A DNA stretch of 37,110 nt from Clostridia bacterium (GCA_029256365.1 JAQSYB010000001.1:1-37110); one strand, 5' to 3'. Counted from the stretch's first letter, positions 16,678 to 25,707 are shown. The notes: generated from the sequence alone by a model not told the origin. A program made the numbers and translations.

Positions 16678-16688
16678 TTTATCACCTG

Positions 16689-17684
16689 TTATTCCGAGAA
16701 ATCATTTAGATCCTCTTTATTTATTTCGTACCTTTCATAGGCCTTAATAATATCCTGCACCAGCTTGTGTCTAACTACGTCCTTTTCATTGAAATATATA
16801 AAATCTACTCCCTTGATGCCTTCCAATATTCCCATAACTGTCTTTAAACCTGAGGCCCGTCCTCTAGGCAAATCAATTTGTGTAATATCGCCTGTGACAA
16901 TCACCTTTGAACCAAAACCCAATCTGGTCAAAAACATTTTCATTTGCTCCGGAGTGGTATTTTGAGCTTCATCCAATATAATATAGCTGTCGTTTAAAGT
17001 TCTGCCTCTCATGTATGCCAAAGGCGCTACCTCAATAAGACCTTTTTCCATGTTTTTTTGAAAAACCTCAATGCCCATAATGTCATGAAGCGCATCATAC
17101 AATGGTCTTAAGTAAGGGTCAACCTTTTCTTGTAAGTCTCCAGGTAAAAATCCAAGCTTTTCCCCTGCCTCCACCGCTGGACGCGTTAGGATGATTCTGT
17201 TTACCTCTCTATTTTTAAAGGCTTTTATAGCCATAGCCATAGCTAAATATGTCTTACCAGTACCAGCAGGTCCAATGCCAAAAACGATATCATTTTGTTT
17301 GATGGAATTGATATAATCCTTTTGGCCCAAGGTCTTGCACTTAATCACCTTGCCTCTGGCTGTTGTAATGACAACATCATCAAAATCATAGGTTTGCTTG
17401 CCAACCCCATCTTCCTCTTTGACAAGGGCAATGATATAGCTTACAATCTGACTATTGATCTCTTCTCTGTCATCTTGCTTCTTCATCAATATTTCTAATA
17501 CTCTTCTTGCCCTATCAATATTCTTATCCTCACCTATAATCCGTAACTCGTCTTCTCTGATTAATATTGATACAAGCAGCTCATTTTCGATTATTTTCAA
17601 GTTTTCATCGTAGCTTCCAAAAAGCTCCTGTGTCTTTTCAATGTCAACCAATGCCATGCTTTTTCCTGCGAAATTATTGATCAA
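16689..17684 (-). CDS. phoH: PhoH-family ATPase
   Basis: Cytoplasmic P-loop ATPase of the PhoH/YbeZ type, thought to act in RNA metabolism together with YbeY; its precise activity is unresolved. Walker A GIGPAGTGKT lies at 136-145 and Walker B ILDEAQ at 236-241. TTG at 17684 is preferred because GGAGG lies 8 bp before it and the resulting N-terminus matches the length of Bacillus PhoH. An ATG at 17708 would add eight residues but has no binding site and sits right behind the yqfD stop. The gene is between yqfD and pgpH, as in Bacillus. Confidence 0.93.
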   Translation of the reverse strand: MINNFAGKSMALVDIEKTQELFGSYDENLKIIENELLVSILIREDELRIIGEDKNIDRARRVLEILMKKQDDREEINSQIVSYIIALVKEEDGVGKQTYDFDDVVITTARGKVIKCKTLGQKDYINSIKQNDIVFGIGPAGTGKTYLAMAMAIKAFKNREVNRIILTRPAVEAGEKLGFLPGDLQEKVDPYLRPLYDALHDIMGIEVFQKNMEKGLIEVAPLAYMRGRTLNDSYIILDEAQNTTPEQMKMFLTRLGFGSKVIVTGDITQIDLPRGRASGLKTVMGILEGIKGVDFIYFNEKDVVRHKLVQDIIKAYERYEINKEDLNDFSE

Positions 17685-17711
17685 GTCATTTTCCTCCCAT
17701 TGTACCATAGG

Positions 17712-18896
17712 TTATTTAGCTTGTATTCTCTTCTTTACTCCGATTTCCTCTAGTATCTCTACGGATATCTTTGCCATAACCGACTTTTTTTCTTCCACAT
17801 AGTTAATTTTTTTATCTAGAACCACTGCGTTCTCTGACAGATGCAGCTTCAGCCTTTCATTTAGCCTTTCTTCACATCTTTTCTTTGCTTGTTCTACTGT
17901 CAAAGTCTTGGGTACAATTACAAGTTCATTGTATCGAATAGAGATAAGTTTAATCGGAAAAACATAATTTCCAAAGCTTATTATATTTTTTTCCTCTCTT
18001 ACCTCATTATATTCGCTGTAGGGTATTGTTTTTTTGAAGCCCACCTCTTTATCCAATAGTTTTAGCATATATTGGGTGGTTTTTCTGCCGGTGTCCTTAA
18101 ATTCAATCTGCTGCAAATCCATTTGCTCTGCATCTTCATACCAGGTTCTACCTGTAACCTGAGCCAAAGAGTGCACCAGTCGTGGTTCTGAGTTTTCTCT
18201 CAGGATTGTGCCCGTTACAAGCACTTGACCTTTCTTGACGGTAACTCCATCCTTAACGATTCCATCGCCATTTAACACTAAAATTTTATGAATGACTCCG
18301 CTTTTGGCAGCAACGATATCGCATGCATCCGTTTTGCTAATCAGCTCAGGCTCTTCTCTTTTTTCTACTACCTCTACAACTGCCTTGGTTCCTCTCACTT
18401 GTATGCCAACCCAGGAAAGCTGCGGCAGCTTGATCAGTATCTTGTTTTCTAAGGAGTGCCTATCCAACTTTGCTTTACGTACGCCTTCCTTAAGTCCCTC
18501 CTGATTAACAATATCCATAACTACTTTGGGATCAATGGTTTTTGTCCCTACTACTTCAATCATCCATACATAGGAACACATCACATAAATCATAATCAAA
18601 AGAATCATTACAGTAGCTGCAAAAAGCTTATGTCTCTTCAAATCCTTCAATATAAAGGGGAACCCTCTTTTTTCCTTAATAACGATGGTGCTATCGGTTT
18701 TCCGTACTATTTCTCGCATTTTACCAAAATTTTCTAATCCAATTTTAGCGCTAATAGAAGTATAGCTTAGCTTTTTTATATCCCATATATATATTCCGTT
18801 TGATATTGCCATATTTATAAAACGTTCGATTTTCAAGCCTTCTACAATAATAATAGCATATCCTCTCAAAAAATTCCATAATCGTATGATTATCAT
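17712..18896 (-). CDS. yqfD: Sporulation protein YqfD
   Basis: Member of the YqfD family, conserved in spore formers and produced in the mother cell in Bacillus; molecular role unknown. The N-terminus (FLRGYAIIIVEGLKIERFIN) is typical. One membrane helix at about residues 91-115 separates a cytoplasmic part from a long extracytoplasmic domain (about 116-394). The ATG at 18896 follows GAGGAG. It is 50 bp downstream of yqfC, its usual partner. Together with gpr and spoIIP it indicates that the organism sporulates. Confidence 0.93.
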   Translation of the reverse strand: MIIIRLWNFLRGYAIIIVEGLKIERFINMAISNGIYIWDIKKLSYTSISAKIGLENFGKMREIVRKTDSTIVIKEKRGFPFILKDLKRHKLFAATVMILLIMIYVMCSYVWMIEVVGTKTIDPKVVMDIVNQEGLKEGVRKAKLDRHSLENKILIKLPQLSWVGIQVRGTKAVVEVVEKREEPELISKTDACDIVAAKSGVIHKILVLNGDGIVKDGVTVKKGQVLVTGTILRENSEPRLVHSLAQVTGRTWYEDAEQMDLQQIEFKDTGRKTTQYMLKLLDKEVGFKKTIPYSEYNEVREEKNIISFGNYVFPIKLISIRYNELVIVPKTLTVEQAKKRCEERLNERLKLHLSENAVVLDKKINYVEEKKSVMAKISVEILEEIGVKKRIQAK

Positions 18897-18946
18897 AACT
18901 CTTACTCCTCTCTGCCTTAGGAAGTATTTGGTATTCTGATTAAAGC

Positions 18947-19219
18947 TTAATAACCCACACTGTCTATCTCTCCAGTTATGGTTATTTCCTCCTGAAGAAT
19001 TGATTTTATATTAAGCTTTGATCCAATAACAATGAGAATCCCACTCCCGGTATTTACCCTGATTTGATCCTCGTTATATTCCAATATTCCCTTGTGGTTT
19101 TCCACTATAACATGATTGCTGCCAATCATCGTAACCCTTGCTACATCTAGTATAATATCTTTAGGAAGCTCTAAGGCATTTGAAAGGGTTTCCTTTATTT
19201 TATAAGTTTTTTTGTTCAT
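18947..19219 (-). CDS. yqfC: Sporulation protein YqfC
   Basis: Small protein (90 residues) of the YqfC/YabP-like family, with the characteristic ELPKDIILDVARVTMIG and NTGSGILIVIG segments. It is a conserved mother-cell sporulation gene in Bacillus, of unknown mechanism. The ATG at 19219 follows GAGGTG; a GTG three codons earlier lies within that site. Upstream, CATAGATT on the minus strand (complement of 19238-19245) resembles a sigma-E -10 box, but no good -35 is seen. The preceding terminator at 19280-19328 isolates it from the floA unit, so it needs its own promoter. Confidence 0.92.
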   Translation of the reverse strand: MNKKTYKIKETLSNALELPKDIILDVARVTMIGSNHVIVENHKGILEYNEDQIRVNTGSGILIVIGSKLNIKSILQEEITITGEIDSVGY

Positions 19220-19279
19220 AACACCCACCTCTATATAAATCTATGCTAAGCTACTTTAAATAGAATAAAAAACATCCAA

Positions 19280-19328
19280 AAAAGTACAAAAGGTCAAGCA
19301 AATTGATTGCTTGACCTTTTGTACTTTT
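19280..19328 (-). terminator. Strong terminator after the floA unit
   Basis: Perfect 22-bp arms at 19280-19301 and 19307-19328 with a 5-nt loop and a T-run on the minus strand. The stop codon of the 143-residue protein gene overlaps the stem by 2 bp. The first pairs of the arms also make it self-complementary on the plus strand. Confidence 0.9.
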
Positions 19329-19758
19329 ATCTTATATTTCTTTTCAAAGCTCTGGGTTTTCCCAATACCTCGGCCATTATGATACTTCTCTGCAGATCGT
19401 TAAAAGAATTATCCGTCTCCATGCTGTAAGCTTCCCCATCAGCAATCATATCATTTTGATCTTCTGACCATATTGGCTCTGAGGTTTTATTTTGAATGAC
19501 CTCTTTATATAAATTAGGCTCTATGCTACCAAACACACTTTGCATCTCTGGCTTATGCATCGAATCCTCATGCTGACTCTTAACCTCACCCAGGTTGGTT
19601 ACATTGAATTTTCTTTTTGCCTTTACAGTGGGCTGTACACTAGGCTTCATACTTTGATCTTCCGGTGCTGCCTGCTTCTTTTGCTTGTTATTTTTCATCG
19701 CGTTCTGAAACACCGACGACAATACTGCAAACAAAGCAAATAAAATAATCGATTCCAA
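19327..19758 (-). CDS. Unrecognised small membrane-anchored protein
   Basis: No family is recognised. The 143-residue protein starts with a hydrophobic helix (about residues 3-19) followed by a lysine- and asparagine-rich stretch. The rest is polar and probably disordered or weakly folded, ending in RALKRNIR. This suggests an N-terminal anchor with a cytoplasmic tail. It starts with TTG at 19758 behind AAGGCGGG, 33 bp after floA, and ends in a strong terminator. It occupies the position of yqfB in the Bacillus order, but no similarity is claimed. A link to flotillin/NfeD membrane organisation is inference from context. Confidence 0.7.
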   Translation of the reverse strand: MESIILFALFAVLSSVFQNAMKNNKQKKQAAPEDQSMKPSVQPTVKAKRKFNVTNLGEVKSQHEDSMHKPEMQSVFGSIEPNLYKEVIQNKTSEPIWSEDQNDMIADGEAYSMETDNSFNDLQRSIIMAEVLGKPRALKRNIR

Positions 19759-19791
19759 CTACATCCCGCCTTTCAATGAGAAGGGCTTATT

Positions 19792-20784
19792 CTATTTCTT
19801 ATCAATACCTGGAGAATCTGATTTACCGCCCTTAGATATCGAATCTCTCATCAGGGTATCTGCTTGTATGTTCTGCATTTGATAATAATCCAGTACGCCA
19901 AGTCTACCATTTTTCAATGCATCTGCCAAAGCCTTTGGAACCTCTGCTTCCGCTTCAACAACCTTAGCTCTCATTTCCTGCACTGCAGCCTTCATTTCCT
20001 GTTCCTTTGCAACAGCCATTGCACGTCTTTCCTCTGCTTTAGCCTGTGCGATTCTCTTATCTGCTTCTGCCTGATCTGTTTGCAGCTGCGCTCCTATGTT
20101 TCTACCGATATCCACATCAGCTATATCTATGGATAGTATTTGGAAGGCAGTACCTGAATCAAGTCCCTTTGCCAAAACAGTTCTAGATATTGAATCTGGA
20201 TTCTCCAAAACCGCCTTATGACTCTCGCTGCTACCTACAGTTGTTACAATACCCTCACCTACTCTGGCTATGATGGTTTCTTCGCCGGCGCCACCTACCA
20301 ATCTCTCAATATTGGCTCTTACTGTAACTCTGGCTTTTGCTCTTACTTCGATACCATCCTTTGCAACAGCTGCAATAACTGGAGTTTCTATTACCTTTGG
20401 ATTAACACTCATCTGAACTGCATTCAATACATCTCTTCCTGCTAGGTCAATAGCGGCTGCTCTTTCAAAAAGCAAATCGATATCTGCTCTTTGCGCAGCA
20501 ATCAAAGCATTTACTACTCTATCAACATTACCACCAGCAAGGTAGTGTGCTTCCAATTGATTTACTGTTACATTTATGCCACCTTTTCTAGCCTTTATCA
20601 GTGGATTTACAATTCTTCCAGGTGAAACTCTTCTAAGTCTCATACCTACCAAATTAAAGATACCAACGTTTACTCCTGCTGAAATTGCGGAAATCCATAA
20701 TCCCAATGGAACAAAACTAAAGAAAATTGTAATACCCAATATAACCAAAAAGATAATAAAAATCGGTACTATTTCAAAAATCAT
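19792..20784 (-). CDS. floA: Flotillin-like protein FloA
   Basis: Scaffold protein of functional membrane microdomains (YqfA family). The N-terminus has a hydrophobic hairpin (about residues 4-50) that inserts in the membrane. It is followed by an SPFH/band-7-type domain (about 55-230) and an alanine/glutamate-rich coiled coil (about 230-300, [20 protein letters not shown]). The 330-residue length is usual. The ATG follows AAAGGAGGAAG, 12 bp after nfeD, its standard partner. Confidence 0.96.
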   Translation of the reverse strand: MIFEIVPIFIIFLVILGITIFFSFVPLGLWISAISAGVNVGIFNLVGMRLRRVSPGRIVNPLIKARKGGINVTVNQLEAHYLAGGNVDRVVNALIAAQRADIDLLFERAAAIDLAGRDVLNAVQMSVNPKVIETPVIAAVAKDGIEVRAKARVTVRANIERLVGGAGEETIIARVGEGIVTTVGSSESHKAVLENPDSISRTVLAKGLDSGTAFQILSIDIADVDIGRNIGAQLQTDQAEADKRIAQAKAEERRAMAVAKEQEMKAAVQEMRAKVVEAEAEVPKALADALKNGRLGVLDYYQMQNIQADTLMRDSISKGGKSDSPGIDKK

Positions 20785-20796
20785 GTTCTTCCTCCT

Positions 20797-21300
20797 TTAA
20801 TTTTCTTTTATTTCTCTTACAAACAAACTGCTTCCCTCTGCTCTAATCACTTCTACTAAGGCATCCTTATTAATAAATTCGCCTTCTGAAACCGCATCCA
20901 ATTTCATGTTATCTATCATTATGATACCTGCTGATCTCATGGGCGTAACTGCAATGCCCCTTTTTCCAATAAAGCTAGTATACTTATCATTGCTGATATA
21001 ACCTTCTTCATTTTTCTGTTCAGTGTTTAGTACAAAGGATTTCAGATATTTTTTTGCCCACCCTAGCTTTATCATGGCAACAAGCAATAAACCAGCAAAG
21101 GCTGCTGTTCCAATCATCATTAATAATGCTTGAATGGGACTGGCCGATATCATTATTATGCTGATTATTACAACAATAATCCCCGATATTCCTGCAACAC
21201 CAAAGCCAGGAAAAGCGACTTCAACTAATAATAATACCAAGCCCAATACATATAAAAAGGCTGTGAACAAATTAATACCTTGATAAAAACCTTCTAGCAT
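20797..21300 (-). CDS. Short NfeD-family membrane protein
   Basis: NfeD proteins act with flotillin-type proteins in membrane organisation. This one is the short form: four hydrophobic segments (about residues 8-95) and a C-terminal OB-fold domain (about 105-167, with IGKRGIAVTPMRSAG). The N-terminal serine-protease domain present in Bacillus YqeZ is absent. The ATG at 21300 has GGAGGTG upstream. An in-frame extension to 21348 would add 16 residues without a better site. It is the first gene of the nfeD-floA unit. Confidence 0.88.
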   Translation of the reverse strand: MLEGFYQGINLFTAFLYVLGLVLLLVEVAFPGFGVAGISGIIVVIISIIMISASPIQALLMMIGTAAFAGLLLVAMIKLGWAKKYLKSFVLNTEQKNEEGYISNDKYTSFIGKRGIAVTPMRSAGIIMIDNMKLDAVSEGEFINKDALVEVIRAEGSSLFVREIKEN

Positions 21301-21384
21301 AAATACACCTCCTATTCCTATGATACCACTTTTTGTAATTCTTAACAAAGGGTGAATTGCTGAACTTATGCTTAAAATAAATAA

Positions 21385-21418
21385 AAAGAACTGAAATCCT
21401 TAAGGATTTCAGTTCTTT
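21385..21418 (-). terminator. Terminator of rpsU-yqeY
   Basis: Perfect 34-bp palindrome, AAAGAACTGAAATCCTT and its complement, with T-rich sequence downstream on the minus strand. It lies 1 bp beyond the yqeY stop codon. Confidence 0.9.
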
Positions 21419-21419
21419 G

Positions 21420-21863
21420 TTATTGCAATTGCTGTTTGACTAATATATTTACGAGCTTTCCGTCTGCTCTACCTTTTACCTTAGGCATCAGAGCACTCAT
21501 AACTCTACCCATGTCTTTAGCGCTTTGTGCACCAACTTCGATTATTGTATCAGCAATTATTCTACTGACTTCATCTTCTGAAAGCTGTTGCGGAAGATAG
21601 GCCATTAATATATCTATCTCTTTTTGAATATTCTCTACTAGATCTAGTCTATTGCCTTTTTCATACTCAGGAATGGAGTCTTTACGCATCTTCACTCCCT
21701 TGGCAACAACCTCAATGACCCCCTCGTCATCAAGCTCAATCTTCTTATCCTTTTCAATCTGCAATATACCAGCTCTAGTCATAACAATTACGTTCTTTCT
21801 AATGCTGTCCTTATCTTTCATTGCAGTTTTAAGGTCTTGCTGTAAAACTTCTTTGAGGGACAT
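21420..21863 (-). CDS. yqeY: GatB/YqeY domain protein
   Basis: YqeY proteins share the C-terminal tail domain of the GatB subunit of tRNA amidotransferase and may interact with tRNA; exact function unknown. The two helical parts are visible, ending with the typical GRVMSALMPKVKGRADGK segment. The chosen ATG at 21863 gives 147 residues and has AAGG at an acceptable distance; the upstream TTG at 21872 would add three residues. It follows rpsU by 15 bp, a conserved pairing. Confidence 0.94.
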   Translation of the reverse strand: MSLKEVLQQDLKTAMKDKDSIRKNVIVMTRAGILQIEKDKKIELDDEGVIEVVAKGVKMRKDSIPEYEKGNRLDLVENIQKEIDILMAYLPQQLSEDEVSRIIADTIIEVGAQSAKDMGRVMSALMPKVKGRADGKLVNILVKQQLQ

Positions 21864-21878
21864 TAATATCAACCTTCT

Positions 21879-22055
21879 TTATTTTGTTTTTCTTTTTCTA
21901 GCAGCCTCAGACTTTTTTCTTCTCTTTACGCTTGGGCTTTCATAGTGCTCTCTTTTTCTAACTTCAGCCAAAACTCCAGCTCTTGCACATTTTTTCTTAA
22001 ATCTTCTTAATGCACTCTCTAGAGATTCATTTTCACCAACTCTGATTTCAGACAT
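21879..22055 (-). CDS. rpsU: 30S ribosomal protein S21
   Basis: A 58-residue basic protein starting [19 protein letters not shown] and ending in the lysine/arginine-rich [15 protein letters not shown], the S21 pattern. It helps mRNA base pairing during initiation by stabilising the anti-Shine-Dalgarno region. The ATG follows GGAGGGAGGG. It is the first gene of an rpsU-yqeY unit with a strong promoter at 22142-22171 and a leader of about 80 nt. Confidence 0.97.
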   Translation of the reverse strand: MSEIRVGENESLESALRRFKKKCARAGVLAEVRKREHYESPSVKRRKKSEAARKRKTK

Positions 22056-22088
22056 CTAATTTCCCTCCCTCCGCTGATAACAATGCTC

Positions 22089-22109
22089 ACAGTATAACCA
22101 ATATACTGT
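22089..22109 (-). promoter_or_regulatory. Hairpin in the rpsU leader
   Basis: Arms ACAGTATA (22089-22096) and TATACTGT (22102-22109) with a 5-nt loop fall between the promoter and the rpsU start. It has no T-run, so it is not a terminator. It could be an RNA stability or autoregulatory structure. Confidence 0.5.
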
Positions 22110-22141
22110 TTTAGATAGTGGGAATAAAACACACTCAAATA

Positions 22142-22171
22142 ATTATACATTATTAAACCATAGTGTGTCAA
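22142..22171 (-). promoter_or_regulatory. Sigma-A promoter of rpsU-yqeY
   Basis: On the minus strand TTGACA (complement of 22166-22171) and TATAAT (complement of 22142-22147) are separated by 18 bp. Both hexamers are perfect. Confidence 0.85.
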
Positions 22172-22184
22172 CCCTTACAATTAT

Positions 22185-22529
22185 TTAACCTGGTGGCCAT
22201 TGTAAACTTCTTCCTCCAAGTATATGGTAATGCAAATGGGCAACGGTTTGACCACCGTTTGCACCTGTATTTGCTACTACTCTAAAACCATCTTTATCAA
22301 TATCTAACATCTTTGCAATTTTATTGATTGCATCAAAAATATCAACCGTTACATATTTATTGCTTTCATTTAAGTCAAGAACTGACTGTATATGCTGCTT
22401 CGGTACTACCAATATATGAACAGGTGCTCCAGGATTGATATCCTCAAACGCTAGAACCTTATCGTCTTCATAAATCTTATTACATGGAATTTCTCCATTT
22501 ACAATTTTGCAAAAAATGCAATTTGACAA
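22185..22529 (-). CDS. HIT-family nucleotide hydrolase
   Basis: Histidine-triad protein of the Hint branch, which hydrolyses purine nucleoside phosphoramidates or AMP-lysine conjugates. The triad is HLHYH (His98, His100, His102) and the N-terminal zinc pair is Cys4 and Cys7. The 114-residue length is normal. TTG at 22529 follows GGGAGGTGAAGGC. It stands alone between mtaB and rpsU. Physiological substrate cannot be told from sequence. Confidence 0.95.
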   Translation of the reverse strand: MSNCIFCKIVNGEIPCNKIYEDDKVLAFEDINPGAPVHILVVPKQHIQSVLDLNESNKYVTVDIFDAINKIAKMLDIDKDGFRVVANTGANGGQTVAHLHYHILGGRSLQWPPG

Positions 22530-22560
22530 GCCTTCACCTCCCTACTAGTATATGAAAATA

Positions 22561-22579
22561 ACAGCTTTAAAATAGCTGT
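22561..22579 (-). terminator. Weak terminator-like hairpin after mtaB
   Basis: Stem ACAGCT/AGCTGT with a 7-nt loop, followed on the minus strand by TATTTTC. The stem is short, so termination is uncertain. Confidence 0.4.
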
Positions 22580-22636
22580 ATGAATATATTATTATTCAAC
22601 ATGAATCGGTGAAATCCTGCTGGCAAAACTGATATA

Positions 22637-23956
22637 TTAGATTATTTTATTTGTTTCATCAAGGGCTCCTAGTAAAAAATCTTCTTTCAAAGATATGATT
22701 TTTACCGGGATAAGCTTGCCTCTGAGGCTTTCATCTGAAACAGCAATGACCTTAAGGTAGTTATCTGTATGACCTTCATAGGCATTGTCTTGATTCTGAA
22801 GCTTATACTCAAATAAAACTTCCATTTTTTTATCTATAAATTTGTTTTTAAAAGCAGTCTCCATTTCCAGGGCAATTTCTGTTATTACACTGCTCCTCTG
22901 CTCCTTAATCTGCGGCGAAACTTGATTCTTATACTTCGCTGCAGGTGTACCTTCTCTTGGGGAAAATTTAAAAACATGTATCCCGCTGAAGTTTACTTTT
23001 TTTATAAAATCAACCGTGCTTTCAAATTCTTCCTCAGTTTCTCCTGGAAAGCCTACAATCAAATCCGTTGTAATCGCAACATCAGGAAAAACAACCCTTA
23101 GCTTCTTTACCACATTAATATATTCCTCTGTAGTATATTTTCTATTCATCCTCTTAAGAGTTGCATCGCAGCCACTTTGAAGAGATAAATGAAAATGCCT
23201 GCAAATCTTAGGGAGCTTAGACAATCTGTCTATGAATTCATCATTTAAAGTCTTTGGCTCCACCGAGCTCATTCGAATTCGTGTTATGCCTTCTACCTGA
23301 TGCACCTGTTCAATGATGTCAATCAAGCTTGTATCACCCAAATCTCTACCATAGGATGCAACATGTATACCCGTCAAAACGATTTCCATGATGCCATTTA
23401 AAGCCAGATGCCTTACCTCATCCAATATACTTTCTGGTTTGCGGCTTCTGATATGACCTCTAGCATAAGGTATGATGCAGTAGCTGCAATATTGATCACA
23501 GCCTTCTTGTATTTTGAGAAAAGCCCTGGTTCTGCTTTTATAATTTTTTATGGACATTTCCTCAAACTCATTGACCTCCATAATGTCAGAAACCATATTT
23601 ACTTTTTCTTCTTTGTCCTGGGAATACTCTACAAGCTCCACGATTCTTGCTCTTTCATTGGTACCAACCACCAGCTTGACCCCAGGAATTTCGATTACCT
23701 TATCTGGTGAAATCTGTGAATAGCAGCCAACGACTGCAATAAACGCCTCTGGATTGCTGTCCAAAGCTCGTCTAATGATTTGACGAGACTTTCTATCCCC
23801 CATATTTGTAACGGTGCAGGTGTTGATAATATATACATCCGCACCTTCCTCATATTCAACTGTTTTATAACCTGCACCCTCAAAGGACTCAATCATAGCT
23901 TCTGTTTCATATTGATTCACCTTGCAGCCCAAGGTGTAAAATGCAACCTTCTTCAA
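22637..23956 (-). CDS. mtaB: tRNA t6A37 methylthiotransferase MtaB
   Basis: Radical-SAM enzyme that converts t6A37 to ms2t6A37 in tRNAs decoding ANN codons. The N-terminal UPF0004 domain has cluster cysteines Cys11, Cys47 and Cys78. The radical-SAM CxxxCxxC is Cys153, Cys157 and Cys160 in GCDQYCSYC. A TRAM-like domain follows (about 375-439). TTG at 23956 is chosen because GGAGG lies 7 bp upstream and the N-terminus then begins KKVAFYTLGCKVNQYE as in the family; a frame extension to 24037 is not conserved. It follows rsmE, as in Bacillus (yqeV). Confidence 0.95.
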   Translation of the reverse strand: MKKVAFYTLGCKVNQYETEAMIESFEGAGYKTVEYEEGADVYIINTCTVTNMGDRKSRQIIRRALDSNPEAFIAVVGCYSQISPDKVIEIPGVKLVVGTNERARIVELVEYSQDKEEKVNMVSDIMEVNEFEEMSIKNYKSRTRAFLKIQEGCDQYCSYCIIPYARGHIRSRKPESILDEVRHLALNGIMEIVLTGIHVASYGRDLGDTSLIDIIEQVHQVEGITRIRMSSVEPKTLNDEFIDRLSKLPKICRHFHLSLQSGCDATLKRMNRKYTTEEYINVVKKLRVVFPDVAITTDLIVGFPGETEEEFESTVDFIKKVNFSGIHVFKFSPREGTPAAKYKNQVSPQIKEQRSSVITEIALEMETAFKNKFIDKKMEVLFEYKLQNQDNAYEGHTDNYLKVIAVSDESLRGKLIPVKIISLKEDFLLGALDETNKII

Positions 23957-23981
23957 GCTACTTCCTCCAATGTACTCTATT

Positions 23982-24731
23982 CTATTCACTTCTTTGCATT
24001 TGATCATATTCATACATGATGCATGTAAGCATTGCAAGACCGGCAGTTTCTGTTCTCATGATTCGATTGCCCAGCGTGACAGGCACCAAATTGTTTTGTT
24101 TTGCCTTATCAATTTCAAAGGTGTCAAAGCCGCCCTCTGGACCTACGAAAAAGCCTATGCCTTTTGGTTCTTTACCTTTTAGTGCTGATTTTACAGATAC
24201 CTTCTCTTCCCATTCATAAGGTATCAATACCAAATCCAATTGTTTGCTGTCCTGAAGTGCCTGTTCTAAATTCATCGGCATATCAATTTGAGGAACAATC
24301 CCTCTCGCACTTTGCTTTGCAGCTTCTTCTCCTATTTTTGTCCAACGTGCAACCTTCTTGATCTCATCCTTTTCTGATTCAAGTCTTACTACAGTACGTG
24401 CAGTGATTACCGGAACGATTCTCGTAATGCCCATTTCAGTACACTTTTGTATAATCAAGTCCATTTTAGTAGACTTTGGTATCCCTTGATAGAGAACAAC
24501 CTCAATAGAGGGTTCTCCCTTTGAATTCTCTTTTTCAATAATTCTAGTTTTCACTGTGTGCTTTGATATACTCTCAATGGCAACAGAATAGTCCATTCCT
24601 TGTTGGTCGCAAACAACAATTTTGTCCCCTTCCTTTAGCCGCAGCACTCTGGAAATATGCTGTACATCCTCGCCATCGATGTAGATGTTATCGCCTTTGA
24701 TATTTTCCATTTTTGCAAAAAACCTATGCAT
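23982..24731 (-). CDS. rsmE: 16S rRNA m3U1498 methyltransferase RsmE
   Basis: SPOUT-class methyltransferase acting on U1498 of 16S rRNA. The N-terminal PUA-like domain (about 1-70) starts MHRFF. The SAM-binding trefoil knot shows GPEGG (197-201) and LGNRIMRTETA (220-230). Length is 249 residues. Its ATG overlaps the prmA stop by 8 bp, so the two are coupled. Confidence 0.96.
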   Translation of the reverse strand: MHRFFAKMENIKGDNIYIDGEDVQHISRVLRLKEGDKIVVCDQQGMDYSVAIESISKHTVKTRIIEKENSKGEPSIEVVLYQGIPKSTKMDLIIQKCTEMGITRIVPVITARTVVRLESEKDEIKKVARWTKIGEEAAKQSARGIVPQIDMPMNLEQALQDSKQLDLVLIPYEWEEKVSVKSALKGKEPKGIGFFVGPEGGFDTFEIDKAKQNNLVPVTLGNRIMRTETAGLAMLTCIMYEYDQMQRSE

Positions 24732-25671
24732 TGTCTTTCCTTCCTGCAGCTATGGCACACCATTCACCCATTTCAAGGACTTCAATTACTTCAAAGCCGC
24801 TGCTTGAGATTTTATCCAACACTTCATCTCGTCTATCCTTAATGATTCCCGAGGAAATAAATATTCCTTTGGAGTTCATTGCTTTCCATGCGTCTGGTGC
24901 AAAGCCTATAATAATATCAGCAATAATATTGGCAACGATTACATCAGCTTTTTCCTTCACTACATCTAATAGGTTTCCGCACTTCACTTGAAGTTTTTCC
25001 ACTACATTATTATGCACTGCATTTTCATTTGCAACCCTGCATGCAACCTGATCGATATCCACACATTCCACATGCTTTGCTCCCAGCTTCACTGCAGAAA
25101 TGCCCAATATTCCTGAGCCGCTGCCTACATCAAAAACCACGCTGTTTGGAGTAACATATTTCTCCAGCAGCTTTATGCACATTACAGTAGTCTCATGGGT
25201 ACCTGTACCAAAAGCCATACCGGGATCCATCTCTATTACCAAATCTCCAGCCTCTGCCTGGTATTCCTCCCAAGTAGGCTTTATTACAATCTTTTCGCCT
25301 GCCTTCACAGGTTTATAGTACTGCTTCCAAGCATTTGCCCAATCCTCATCATAAACATCCTTTGTTGCGATGGTTCCGGGACCTCTATCCAGTCCAAACT
25401 CCTCCAACTGATTTACTCTCATTTGTATGTCCTTCAATTTTTCATCATTGAATTCTTCATTTGCAAAATAGCCCTTCACTTTAACATCTGTGCCTAGTGA
25501 ATCTATCAGCTCCTGCTCCACATAGTCCCAGCTTTTCTCATCTGTATTCATCATGATAAAATCATTTGGATCCTCTATTACAACACCTGCCGCCCCAGCC
25601 TCGTTTAGTATATAATATATGGCATCTGATGCCTCAGTAGTCGTTGTAACCTGTACTTCAATATATTTCAT
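24724..25671 (-). CDS. prmA: Ribosomal protein L11 methyltransferase
   Basis: Trimethylates ribosomal protein L11. The SAM-binding motif is VFDVGSGSGILGISAVKLGA, and the PrmA-specific IVANIIADIII follows. Length is 315 residues from the ATG at 25671, which begins MKYIEVQV as in the family. An ATG at 25680 is also possible, since the AGGAAAGG site serves both. A promoter lies just upstream, separate from dnaJ. Confidence 0.95.
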   Translation of the reverse strand: MKYIEVQVTTTTEASDAIYYILNEAGAAGVVIEDPNDFIMMNTDEKSWDYVEQELIDSLGTDVKVKGYFANEEFNDEKLKDIQMRVNQLEEFGLDRGPGTIATKDVYDEDWANAWKQYYKPVKAGEKIVIKPTWEEYQAEAGDLVIEMDPGMAFGTGTHETTVMCIKLLEKYVTPNSVVFDVGSGSGILGISAVKLGAKHVECVDIDQVACRVANENAVHNNVVEKLQVKCGNLLDVVKEKADVIVANIIADIIIGFAPDAWKAMNSKGIFISSGIIKDRRDEVLDKISSSGFEVIEVLEMGEWCAIAAGRKDNA

Positions 25672-25707
25672 AGGTCTCATCCTTTCCTCGTCCGTTTTGT
25701 CTTATTT

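Noticed and set aside
24016-24361. Plus-strand frames opposite rsmE
   Set aside because: Low-complexity antisense reading of the rsmE coding sequence, overlapping each other in different frames.
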